Source: CAYNND01 sp964398775 (GTDB taxonomy: Bacteria > Patescibacteriota > Minisyncoccia > Phycocordibacterales > UBA2100). From it: a DNA stretch of 31,422 nt. Under the pieces are notes generated by a model that was not told the DNA's origin, ran no database searches, and saw nothing but the letters and a program-made list of their open reading frames with translations. The stretch is taken from contig CAYNND010000012.1 of the NCBI GenBank assembly GCA_964398775.1, positions 1-31,422 of the forward strand, read 5' to 3'. The position numbers were made by a program, and so were the translations under genes. Positions 22,185 through 30,014 of this stretch are shown here, piece after piece (position 1 is the stretch's first letter; each line of letters begins with the position of its first letter).

Positions 22185-24710
22185 CTAGTCAATGAGTCTC
22201 CAGCCTTGAGCGAGGAGTTCTTCTGCTTTTTTGAATTTCATTTCGCGGACTTCTGCGCCGTTGGTGACTTTCACCATATCGTTACGCCCAGGAGTCTTAC
22301 TCGCATGCACCGCGCCGCGGTCAGCTGATGCAAAGTCTGCACCCTCTTTCACTTCTTTCATCTGTACCGTTTCGACGCGCTGGAACATTTCTGGCTGGAG
22401 TTGTCCCAAGAGTGTCGCAACATGCTGCGCATATGAGGCTTCCATGTCTTTGAACATGCGTGTTCCCTCTTTCTTGTACTCGACGAGCGGGTCACGCTGT
22501 CCATACGCTCTGAGGTTTACATTTTGTCTCGTGTAGTCCATGAGCTCGAGGTGGTCAACCCAGAGAAGGTCAATCGTCTGAAGCATCACGCGCCGAGCAA
22601 CTGGGTAGAATGTTTCTGTACCGAGCTTCTCTTTCTTATCTGCTACAACTGCTGGCAATTCTGAGTGGATTTCTGAAAGGCGCATGAGCTCAGCATCTAT
22701 CGCTTCGTTTCCATGTGAGACAATCGCACTGCGACGTTTATAGACCGCCTGTCGCTGACTGTTCATCACATCGTCGTATGACAACACTTGCTTACGAGAG
22801 TCGAAATGGAAACCTTCGATTTTTGTCTGTGCTGACTCAAGTGACTTTGTAATCATGTTGTTCTGAATCGCCTCATCGTCAGGAATACTCAGCATATTCA
22901 TGACACTCTTCACGCGGTCACCGCCGAAGATGCGCATGAGTGAGTCCTCAACAGAAACGAAGAATTGTGTCTCACCTGGGTCACCTTGTCGCCCTGCACG
23001 ACCACGGAGCTGGTTGTCGATGCGGCGTGCTTCATGTCGCTCAGTACCAAGCACAAAGAGACCGCCGAGTGATTTTACTTCCTCGTAACTCTCTGGCGTA
23101 GATGGGTTACCGCCGAGCTTGATGTCGACTCCACGACCTGCCATGTTTGTCGCAACAGTCACAGCACCGCGCTTACCCGCTTCAGCGATGATGGCTCCTT
23201 CACGTTCGTGATTCTTTGCGTTGAGGACTTCATGCGGCACTCCTGCTGAATGCAAATACCCTGAAAGCTCTTCGTTCTTCTCGACTGAGACAGTACCTAT
23301 CAAGACTGGCTGCCCCTTCTTATGGAGCTCCTGTACCTTACGTGCGATAGCCTTCCACTTTCCTGATTCTGTCTTAAAAATGAGGTCGTTACTATCAATA
23401 CGCTGTGGTGGAATGTTTGTCGGGATTGCGACAGTATTTAAGCCGTATACCTTGTAAAACTCTTCAGATGAAGTGACTGCAGTACCTGCCATACCTGCGA
23501 GCTTCTCATACTGACGGAAATAGTTTTGGAATGTAATCGATGCATAGGTGCGAGACTCTTTCTGTACTGTCACTCCCTCCTTTGCTTCAATCGCTTGGTG
23601 CAAACCTTCTGACCAGCGTCGTCCTGGCTGCATACGTCCCGTGAACTCGTCGACAATCACAATCTCGTCATTTTTCACAACGTACTCTTGGTCTTTGTTG
23701 AAGAGTGCTTTTGCACGGACTGCAGTCTCAAGGTGGTGTACGTACTTAATGCCCTTATCGGTATAGATGTTATCGACGCCGAGCGCTTGCTCTGCTTTTG
23801 AAATACCCTCTGGCGTCATTGACACTGCACGCAATTTTTCATCAACCTTAAAGTCAACATCTTTTTCCATCAAGCGGGCAATATCTGCAAAGGTGCGATA
23901 GAGCTTGTCTGAATCATTTGCCGGAGCTGAAATGATGAGCGGTGTGCGCGCTTCATCAATCAAGATAGAATCGATTTCATCCACAATCGCAAAATGGTGT
24001 GGGCGCTGACGCACTTCGCGCGCGTCATAGACCAAGTTGTCACGGAGATAATCAAAGCCGAATTCGTTGTTTGTACCATAGGTAATATCTGCTTCGTATG
24101 CCTCTTTTCGAGTACATGGTCGGAGGAACTCTTCGGCAACTTTGAAACTCCCCGTTTCATCGCGCTCAGCATCACTCAAACCTTCTTGATCAGGAGTCAC
24201 GTGCGCAGGGTCATAAATGTAGGAGACATCGTGGTTGACGATACCTGTTGTCATACCGAGCGCCCAGTAGACCTGCCCCATCCACACAGCGTCGCGTCGT
24301 GAAAGATAATCGTTCACCGTGACAACATGGACACCTTTTCCAGTCAGTGCGTTCAAGTATGCAGGGAGTGTTGCGACCAATGTCTTTCCTTCTCCGGTGC
24401 GCATCTCAGCAATATCACCATTGTGAATCACAGCGCCACCGATAAGCTGCACATCAAAGTGACGTTGATTAAGGGTGCGTCGCGCAGCTTCTCGAGTTAG
24501 TGCAAATGCTTCAGGGAGGAGCTGGTCGAGTGTCTCACCACCTTGGTATCTACTCTTGAGTTCGAGTGTCTTTGCGCGAAGTGAGTCATCTGAAAGACCG
24601 CGAAATTCAGCCTCATGCGCATTTACAAGCGGCACAATTGCCTGCGCTTTTTTGAGCGCTCCACGGTTCTCATCAATAAGGGCACCAAGTGCCTGCGTAA
24701 TCCACTTCAT
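22185..24710 (-). CDS. secA: Preprotein translocase ATPase SecA
   Basis: An 841-residue motor that drives proteins through SecYEG. Walker A is MRTGEGKT (103-110), the DEAD-like box is VDEIDSILIDEARTPLI (242-258), and TNMAGRGVDIKLGG and RGRAGRQGDPGETQFF mark the second nucleotide-binding fold. The preprotein cross-linking, scaffold and wing regions are complete. The C-terminal zinc tail (CxCx8CH/C) of many SecA proteins is absent; the protein instead ends with an unusual segment FKKAEELLAQGWRLID, so SecB binding through that tail is unlikely. A TACAAT box lies 8 bases before the ATG. Obg follows downstream. Confidence 0.99.
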   Translation of the reverse strand: MKWITQALGALIDENRGALKKAQAIVPLVNAHEAEFRGLSDDSLRAKTLELKSRYQGGETLDQLLPEAFALTREAARRTLNQRHFDVQLIGGAVIHNGDIAEMRTGEGKTLVATLPAYLNALTGKGVHVVTVNDYLSRRDAVWMGQVYWALGMTTGIVNHDVSYIYDPAHVTPDQEGLSDAERDETGSFKVAEEFLRPCTRKEAYEADITYGTNNEFGFDYLRDNLVYDAREVRQRPHHFAIVDEIDSILIDEARTPLIISAPANDSDKLYRTFADIARLMEKDVDFKVDEKLRAVSMTPEGISKAEQALGVDNIYTDKGIKYVHHLETAVRAKALFNKDQEYVVKNDEIVIVDEFTGRMQPGRRWSEGLHQAIEAKEGVTVQKESRTYASITFQNYFRQYEKLAGMAGTAVTSSEEFYKVYGLNTVAIPTNIPPQRIDSNDLIFKTESGKWKAIARKVQELHKKGQPVLIGTVSVEKNEELSGYLHSAGVPHEVLNAKNHEREGAIIAEAGKRGAVTVATNMAGRGVDIKLGGNPSTPESYEEVKSLGGLFVLGTERHEARRIDNQLRGRAGRQGDPGETQFFVSVEDSLMRIFGGDRVKSVMNMLSIPDDEAIQNNMITKSLESAQTKIEGFHFDSRKQVLSYDDVMNSQRQAVYKRRSAIVSHGNEAIDAELMRLSEIHSELPAVVADKKEKLGTETFYPVARRVMLQTIDLLWVDHLELMDYTRQNVNLRAYGQRDPLVEYKKEGTRMFKDMEASYAQHVATLLGQLQPEMFQRVETVQMKEVKEGADFASADRGAVHASKTPGRNDMVKVTNGAEVREMKFKKAEELLAQGWRLID

Positions 24711-24718
24711 AGCGGCCC

Positions 24719-24724
24719 ATTGTA
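24719..24724 (-). promoter_or_regulatory. Candidate -10 box of secA
   Basis: TACAAT on the minus strand, 8 bases before the secA ATG; a slightly wider spacing than the other leaderless starts. Confidence 0.4.
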
Positions 24725-24758
24725 CGCTACCAAGCCTCGCTTTACAAAGGAAGTACTA

Positions 24759-26069
24759 CTACGCTTTTAAGGCTGTTTTTTGAGCTGGAGTAGCATGCTC
24801 AAGGTTAAGCGGTACCCCTCGCTGCTGTAAAAAGCGCAGATCATCCACGGAAACTTCCGGTGTCACTCCGTACGAGCCATTGAGTACTTCTGCCTCAGGG
24901 TAGGCGCGCAAGTGTGCTACAAGATGCGTAGAGTCAACTGTGCCTGTCGCGGTTATACAAGTTCCTACTCTTGTATCAGTTGTGTCTCCAGCAAAGATTC
25001 CGGAGAGAGTCATACTGAGTTGCGACTGCTCATCTGTTCGATATATGCGCTTAAGCGCTGCGAGTCCATGTAGGACAACTGGGTACTGCGTACTCGTCGG
25101 AAGTATAGGAACATTTCGCGGACCAAGTGCCTGCATGAGCATGTGCGTCGATTCGCTGCGACGCTGTACTTCCAGACTTGCAACGGACATATCTACTTCA
25201 AGTGGTATATGTTCACCGTGTTTGAGTAGTTCGCCGACAGAAGCAACGAGCGTTTGTATTTTGGGAACTGCAAACGTCCGCGCTGTCTTGAGAGAGTCCG
25301 AGAGTGATAACGTTTCCCCACTGAGTTGCGCCGTTGCTCGCAGCATACATGCAAGTCCTGCCGTTTTTCGAGCATGCTTTCCATTTTTATCTGTAAAGAT
25401 GCAAAGGTCATGGAGAAAACGTATGCGCTCTTCAGTCGTAAGAGTCGCATCGCTCCATTCACGACGCACCGCATAAATACGTGATGCCGGTTTTTCTATA
25501 TAATCAGCTGCGCAGTTGTCGGCAATCATCCCTTCTCCGACAAGCGCACCCGGAGTATCTATTGCTGCGAGATAGTAGCCAGAGACTGGTAGTTCCGCAA
25601 TGCGCTTACATTCCCGAACATCATACCCATCCAACTTCTCTCGTATGCGCTGTGCTCTGCGTTCATGGCCACGGAGTAGGCTCGGGATGGTCCACGGTTG
25701 CTGCATGCGATTCCAGAGACGCGAATCATCCCAATTGTTCCCACGTCTGTCATACCCAAGCTCATAGAGTGCTTCTGCGATGGTTGTAGTGAGTTGCAAA
25801 TATTCACGCGTAAATGCACGCATTGGATTATCAGGCGATTTTGCAATCAAATCATCACACACTTTTAAAATACACACGTCTATCATGTGCTCTTGCACCT
25901 GTGGTGCCACCATCACGCGACGCATGTGATATATGCGAATAATGAGCTGCTTTTGGATTGATTCAGCAACATTATATATCTGTCGCCTATCACGACCTTC
26001 AAAACGCTCCCATGATGCGCCGGGATGATTGGGAAATGAACGGAGTACTCGTTTCCCTTGGTCGTCCAT
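24759..26069 (-). CDS. Unknown protein (436 aa)
   Basis: A soluble-looking 436-residue protein with no signal peptide or membrane segment, from no family I recognise. The N-terminal half (1-230) is helical and rich in Arg (RGHERRAQRIREKLDGYDVRECKRIAEL), with scattered Cys; the middle (230-300) is mostly helical. The last 130 residues look alpha/beta, with VLHGLAALKRIY, ATGTVDSTHLVAHLRAYPEAEVLNGSYGV and VDDLRFLQQRGVPLNLEHA, and resemble a repeated strand-helix arrangement. The start at 26069 comes 5 bases after the stop of the single-pass membrane protein gene, so the two form one operon downstream of the VirD4/TraG-like ATPase gene. Confidence 0.75.
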   Translation of the reverse strand: MDDQGKRVLRSFPNHPGASWERFEGRDRRQIYNVAESIQKQLIIRIYHMRRVMVAPQVQEHMIDVCILKVCDDLIAKSPDNPMRAFTREYLQLTTTIAEALYELGYDRRGNNWDDSRLWNRMQQPWTIPSLLRGHERRAQRIREKLDGYDVRECKRIAELPVSGYYLAAIDTPGALVGEGMIADNCAADYIEKPASRIYAVRREWSDATLTTEERIRFLHDLCIFTDKNGKHARKTAGLACMLRATAQLSGETLSLSDSLKTARTFAVPKIQTLVASVGELLKHGEHIPLEVDMSVASLEVQRRSESTHMLMQALGPRNVPILPTSTQYPVVLHGLAALKRIYRTDEQSQLSMTLSGIFAGDTTDTRVGTCITATGTVDSTHLVAHLRAYPEAEVLNGSYGVTPEVSVDDLRFLQQRGVPLNLEHATPAQKTALKA

Positions 26070-26074
26070 AGCGG

Positions 26075-26707
26075 TTATTGAGTCGGTTCTACCCGCGGTG
26101 CGTCTACTTGCACTGGCCCTACATTTACGATGATGTCACGTGCAGGACTGTAGATAATTGCTTTGCCAACGGTTTTGTAAATCAGGAGCACATCACCACT
26201 TTGTGAGCCGGTAAAAAATGGGTCTTTCTGGATAAGTTCGTCTGGATTCATGATTTGCATCACTTGTGGTGCCTGTTCAGGAAGTAAAATGTGTTTTGCG
26301 AGTCCTTTGATGATGGTCTCTGCTTGTGCTGCTTGTTCAGGCGTTGTTGTTTGTTTGAGTTCTGACTCGGTCACAGGTGTTTGTTCAGTTGCAGGCTTTT
26401 GTTCAACAACTGTCGTAGAGTCACTCTTCACAAGTACATAGATAAGCGCTGCACACATAAGGGCAACCACTGTACCAATGACAAGCATGCGCGGTGAGAG
26501 CCAGCTTTTTGAAACTGGGCGCTCCTGCATCGGTGGGCGTGAAATGTCTCGAGGTCGCGTATCAAGTGGTCGAGGCCGCATCTCAGGGCGTTGCATCATA
26601 TGAATCGGTACTTCTTCTTGCGTTGTTCGTTGTGGACGCTGCATAGGTCTGTCTGCTCCAGCGCGAGGTGCTACTCGTTCTGTTCGTCGTGGTTTTAATA
26701 CTGCCAT
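26075..26707 (-). CDS. Single-pass membrane protein of a CPR-type family
   Basis: A 210-residue protein. A long, Arg/Pro-rich cytoplasmic N-terminus (1-72) leads to one membrane helix (about 74-95, MLVIGTVVALMCAALIYVLV). Outside, a Thr/Glu/Gln linker is followed by a small domain (about 130-205) with KHILLPEQAPQVMQIMNPDELIQKDPFFTGSQSGDVLLIYKTVGKAIIYSP and IVNVGPV. I recall this LLP...DPFF...GD.LLIY...KAIIY.P pattern as frequent in Patescibacteria proteins of unknown function; this is memory, not a search. A TGA-TATACT extended -10 lies 6 bases before the ATG. The 436-aa gene follows directly. Confidence 0.75.
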   Translation of the reverse strand: MAVLKPRRTERVAPRAGADRPMQRPQRTTQEEVPIHMMQRPEMRPRPLDTRPRDISRPPMQERPVSKSWLSPRMLVIGTVVALMCAALIYVLVKSDSTTVVEQKPATEQTPVTESELKQTTTPEQAAQAETIIKGLAKHILLPEQAPQVMQIMNPDELIQKDPFFTGSQSGDVLLIYKTVGKAIIYSPARDIIVNVGPVQVDAPRVEPTQ

Positions 26708-26713
26708 TTTTTG

Positions 26714-26719
26714 AGTATA
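26714..26719 (-). promoter_or_regulatory. Leaderless extended -10 box (TATACT)
   Basis: TATACT preceded by TGA (extended -10) on the minus strand, 6 bases (CAAAAA) before the ATG at 26707. Confidence 0.65.
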
Positions 26720-26796
26720 TCAGAAATATTGACGAGTTACAGTGTGTATATCGTCTCTCACCGTTCTCTACAGAGTGAGGAACACATATCAAGAGC

Positions 26797-28674
26797 TTAT
26801 CTATCATCAAACTCGTACTCCTCTTCTTCTTCAAGTAACTTGCGGAGCATCATGTCATCATCTGCATCTGTGTCTGCATCATCTGGTGATTCATCGGAGT
26901 CCGATGAAAGTGCATCAGCAACACTCGATGGCTGGACAGGTGGAGGCGTCGAGGCTTCTGTGCGCACAGGAGCAGGCTGCTCTGCATGTTTTTCTGCAGG
27001 TTCAGCAAGTGGTGCGACGTTTGCAGTTGCATCTGCAACTACTAGAGGGGTGGGTGCACTTTGCTTTTTTTCAGAATTCAAAGCGCTTTTTTTATCCTCA
27101 AGTTCACGCTCTTTCTGAGCAAGTTTTTCAAGCGCTTCTTTCAGCTTATTTCGATGCTCTTCAGCGGTAAGCCCTGTTCCTTGTTTCTGCGGCGCAGCAG
27201 GTTGCTGTTGTTTCTGCTGCTGGTTGTTGTTTTGTGATTGATTCTGCTGCTTTTGCTGGTTTCCATCTTTTTGTTTCTTCTGCTGGTTGTTTTGGTTTTG
27301 TTGGGTGTTTTGGTTTTGCTGATTCCCCTGCTGTTGCGCATTCTTCTGCTGCCCGCCTTGTTGCTGCACGCCGTTTACCTTATCTGCATGCAGGCGAATA
27401 ATCTCTTCGACTTCTGCACGAGTCACACTGTACTTTGTGCGGGATTGGTCGATTGCATCCATCGCATAGCTCACTTCTGGCTCATTGATAGGAGGTAATG
27501 TTTGTGCTGAAAATGGTTTTGAACCAACGCCATCTATCATGAGTGAAAGGTATATTTGCGCAAATCCAAGCCCCACGAGATCTTGCGCGGTAAAGACTGG
27601 GTTAAACACTTTCTCAAGCACCTCTGAATCAAATGGACCGACACGAAACGCGATAGTAGTGCCCACGTTACCGAACACTGCTGCGCGTACCTCTTCTGGT
27701 ACTTGCTCTATGTACTGATGCGCGATAGTGAGACAGAGTTTGTACTTTCGAGCTTCTGAGAGAATGTTTTCAAATGATGAGTTGACGACGGACTGAAACT
27801 CGTCCACGTACAGGTAAAACGGAGGAAGGCTCGCAATACGAGCACCCTCTTCCGCACGTGACATAGCAGCAAGGTAGAGTTTCACCACTATCATACTGCC
27901 GAGCATATCTGCGTTGTTTTCCCCAATGCGCCCCTTTGAGAGGTTCACGATGAAAATCTTGCGCGAATCCATAAGCTCACGCATGTCAAATGATGACTTC
28001 GGCTGCGATACGATATTTCTGATGAGTGGGTTCGAAACAAACTGTCCGATTTTGTTCAAGATTCCTGGAATTGCTTCTTGCTTGTATTTCTCTGTATAGC
28101 TTGTGAATTCTTCTTTCCAGTAGCGCTTTACCAATGGGTCGCTGATTTTCTCAAGTACACGGTTGCGAAACTTTTGGTTCAAGAGCATCGGGCTCACATC
28201 ACCGAGCGTGGTATCTGGATACTCGAGGAGTGCAAGAAGTACGTTTTGCAAAATGTATTCCATTCGCGCTGACCATGACTCTTCTCCCCAGATGCGATGA
28301 AACGCTGACATGAGACCGGAAGCTACCAAGTGCCGACGGTCATAGCCTACATCTTCCATGACGTTGAAACCTATCGGGTGATTCGTATCAAACGGTGCAA
28401 AGTAAATAACATCCTTCACACGGTCCTGCGGAACATAGTTGAGCAATTTCTCAGCAGTTGAGCCGTGTGGGTCGATGAAACACATCCCTTCTCCTCGCTG
28501 GATATCTTGAATTGCGAGGTTTTCAAGAAGCGTCGATTTACCCATACCCGTCTTTCCAATCACATACATGTGCTTTGCGCGGTCTATAGCGCGTATACCA
28601 AATGCCTTGCGTTGGTTACGCACGTCAGTCATCGCAAAATGCGATACACGTGATGGATCATACGCGTACGTCAT
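26797..28674 (-). CDS. VirD4/TraG-like type IV secretion ATPase with Q/N-rich tail
   Basis: A 625-residue ATPase of the HerA/VirD4/TraG group, often labelled type IV secretion DNA-binding protein in CPR genomes. Walker A is GKTGMGKST (40-48), FIDPHGSTAEKLL follows at 67-78, and Walker B is FYLYVDEFQSV (286-296), with the TraG-like IAHQYIEQVPEEVR sensor region. The N-terminal membrane anchor of true VirD4 is missing. After about residue 435 the protein becomes a Gln/Asn tract (437-498), then a coiled coil (about 505-535), an Ala/Pro/Glu linker and a very acidic end. It probably moves DNA or protein at the membrane together with unseen partners (inference). TATACT lies 6 bases before the ATG. 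Confidence 0.88.
   Translation of the reverse strand: MTYAYDPSRVSHFAMTDVRNQRKAFGIRAIDRAKHMYVIGKTGMGKSTLLENLAIQDIQRGEGMCFIDPHGSTAEKLLNYVPQDRVKDVIYFAPFDTNHPIGFNVMEDVGYDRRHLVASGLMSAFHRIWGEESWSARMEYILQNVLLALLEYPDTTLGDVSPMLLNQKFRNRVLEKISDPLVKRYWKEEFTSYTEKYKQEAIPGILNKIGQFVSNPLIRNIVSQPKSSFDMRELMDSRKIFIVNLSKGRIGENNADMLGSMIVVKLYLAAMSRAEEGARIASLPPFYLYVDEFQSVVNSSFENILSEARKYKLCLTIAHQYIEQVPEEVRAAVFGNVGTTIAFRVGPFDSEVLEKVFNPVFTAQDLVGLGFAQIYLSLMIDGVGSKPFSAQTLPPINEPEVSYAMDAIDQSRTKYSVTRAEVEEIIRLHADKVNGVQQQGGQQKNAQQQGNQQNQNTQQNQNNQQKKQKDGNQQKQQNQSQNNNQQQKQQQPAAPQKQGTGLTAEEHRNKLKEALEKLAQKERELEDKKSALNSEKKQSAPTPLVVADATANVAPLAEPAEKHAEQPAPVRTEASTPPPVQPSSVADALSSDSDESPDDADTDADDDMMLRKLLEEEEEYEFDDR
27181..27366 (-). repeat. 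Q/N-rich low-complexity coding tract
   Basis: Codons for residues 437-498 of the ATPase are almost all CAA/CAG and AAC/AAT with some Lys, producing an irregular trinucleotide-like repeat. Such tracts are prone to length change and can drive protein condensation or flexible linkage. Confidence 0.85.
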
Positions 28675-28680
28675 GTACCT

Positions 28681-28686
28681 AGTATA
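28681..28686 (-). promoter_or_regulatory. Leaderless -10 box of the ATPase gene
   Basis: TATACT on the minus strand, 6 bases (AGGTAC) before the ATG at 28674. Confidence 0.65.
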
Positions 28687-28750
28687 CAGCTCTCAGAGAG
28701 GTGTGGACAGCCGTACATACACACAGTCTGAAAGCTCCTGAGGTCGGACC

Positions 28751-29467
28751 TTATGATTTTTTGTCTTCTGCACTTTGTGCGATGCGGAGCTCCTGATGAC
28801 TTCCCCGAGGTATACCGAAGAATGCAAGATGCGAATTGCGAAATGCTTTGATGTCAGTCACCTCACTTCCTTGAAGCTCTGTAGGGACATGCTCCAGATA
28901 TTTCTTTTCATCGGAGCGAGACTCAAACTCAATCTCGACAAGCACAAGTCCGCTGAGGTCGCCCTCAAATACATCTATATGGTACCGCACCTCATGCTCA
29001 AGCCCTTTCACAGCCATGATAACCTCATACCGCATCTTAACTGCTTTTGGAACAGTGGGGGTGCGGAGTAGTTCTGGAAACTCACCGAGGAGTGAGTCAC
29101 GTTCTCGACGACTCATAATGAGTTCTGCTTCGCCGTTTACGCCCGTCCCCTTTCGTTTCTTTTTTTTCTCAAGAGAAAACGCTCTGAGTGCGCCTGTTTC
29201 AGGGTGTGTCACACGCCTGATACGTCCTTCAAGCACTTTTGATTTCCCTTTTTTTGTAATAACGGGAACCTCAACATAAATCTGCTCGATGCGCACCGGT
29301 TGTACCTTATTCATCGACTCGCGTAAAAAAGAAGGAATGACAGGTGGATGAAACTTCAATTCATACTCTTTTTTCTTCTCGACTGAATCGAAGTGTATCG
29401 GGTCCTGCAAACGCACTTGGTGGCGAATGCGTAGACGGTCGCGCGTTGTGAGTGATTCATTACTCAT
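28751..29467 (-). CDS. CYTH-domain protein (triphosphatase-like)
   Basis: A 238-residue protein of the CYTH superfamily, whose members form an eight-stranded tunnel and hydrolyse triphosphates such as inorganic triphosphate or thiamine triphosphate. The ExExK signature is present as EYELK (34-38). Alternating charged strands follow: IEQIYVEVP, LEGRIRRV, FSLEKKKKRKG, EAELIMSRRERDSLL, MRYEVIMA, YHIDVFEGDLSGLVLVEIEFES, ending in the late EVTDIKAFRNSHLAFFG. The Glu/Lys/Arg pairs needed for metal and phosphate binding are visible. The exact substrate is unknown. The ATG at 29467 is chosen over one at 29488 because a TATACA box sits 7 bases upstream. Confidence 0.82.
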   Translation of the reverse strand: MSNESLTTRDRLRIRHQVRLQDPIHFDSVEKKKEYELKFHPPVIPSFLRESMNKVQPVRIEQIYVEVPVITKKGKSKVLEGRIRRVTHPETGALRAFSLEKKKKRKGTGVNGEAELIMSRRERDSLLGEFPELLRTPTVPKAVKMRYEVIMAVKGLEHEVRYHIDVFEGDLSGLVLVEIEFESRSDEKKYLEHVPTELQGSEVTDIKAFRNSHLAFFGIPRGSHQELRIAQSAEDKKS

Positions 29468-29474
29468 ATTCACA

Positions 29475-29480
29475 TGTATA
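29475..29480 (-). promoter_or_regulatory. Candidate leaderless -10 box of the CYTH gene
   Basis: TATACA on the minus strand, 7 bases before the ATG at 29467 and within the short gap after the preceding gene. Confidence 0.4.
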
Positions 29481-29490
29481 TGCATCAATA

Positions 29491-30003
29491 CTACTGCACA
29501 TTTCGTGGAGGAAGCTCTGCCTTAAACATTTCCGTAATGTGCATGACAGGTTCGCGGAGATATTCTTTTGTCTTTCCCTCTGGTAGTGACTCGAAACGTT
29601 CTTTGAGGGCCTGTTCAATCAGCTTCCATGCGTTTACATACGCTGCAGCAACTTGCCATCGCTGCATATCACCTGTTTCACTTTCAGCATCGAGCGCTTT
29701 CAGCTCAGCACCGAGTGTACGCGCGAGCGTGTTGAGTGTCGGTGTATAGAGCGCAGTGATGATGAAATGCGTAGCGCGCTCTTGTGGAGTTCCCGCAAGA
29801 TGGTCAGTCGTTGGCAGCCACTCCAAAAAATGCTTTCTGATTGCTTCTTCATCTTTTTTGAAAAAGTCGTATGTGCGTGCGTGGTCAGCTGGGTCACGAT
29901 GCTGATGCAGACGCAAAATCACCGCCATGAGTGCAGCGCGTGCTCGTGTAATATCAGGAACAACTGATTCGATAGAGTCTGGTATTGGTGTATCTTCTGT
30001 CAT
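29491..30003 (-). CDS. Hypothetical helical protein (170 aa)
   Basis: A soluble, mostly helical 170-residue protein that I do not recognise. It has no signal peptide or membrane segment. Two helical blocks are visible: ITRARAALMAVILRLHQHRD to FLEWLPTTDHL (20-70), and TALYTPTLNTLARTLGAELKALDAE to NAWKLIEQALKERFESLPEG (85-150). The ATG at 30003 is preferred; a longer start would overlap the upstream DUF4015 gene by many bases. It lies 11 bases after that gene and 23 bases before the CYTH gene, so all three are probably co-transcribed. Confidence 0.65.
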   Translation of the reverse strand: MTEDTPIPDSIESVVPDITRARAALMAVILRLHQHRDPADHARTYDFFKKDEEAIRKHFLEWLPTTDHLAGTPQERATHFIITALYTPTLNTLARTLGAELKALDAESETGDMQRWQVAAAYVNAWKLIEQALKERFESLPEGKTKEYLREPVMHITEMFKAELPPRNVQ

Positions 30004-30014
30004 ATATTTTGGTG

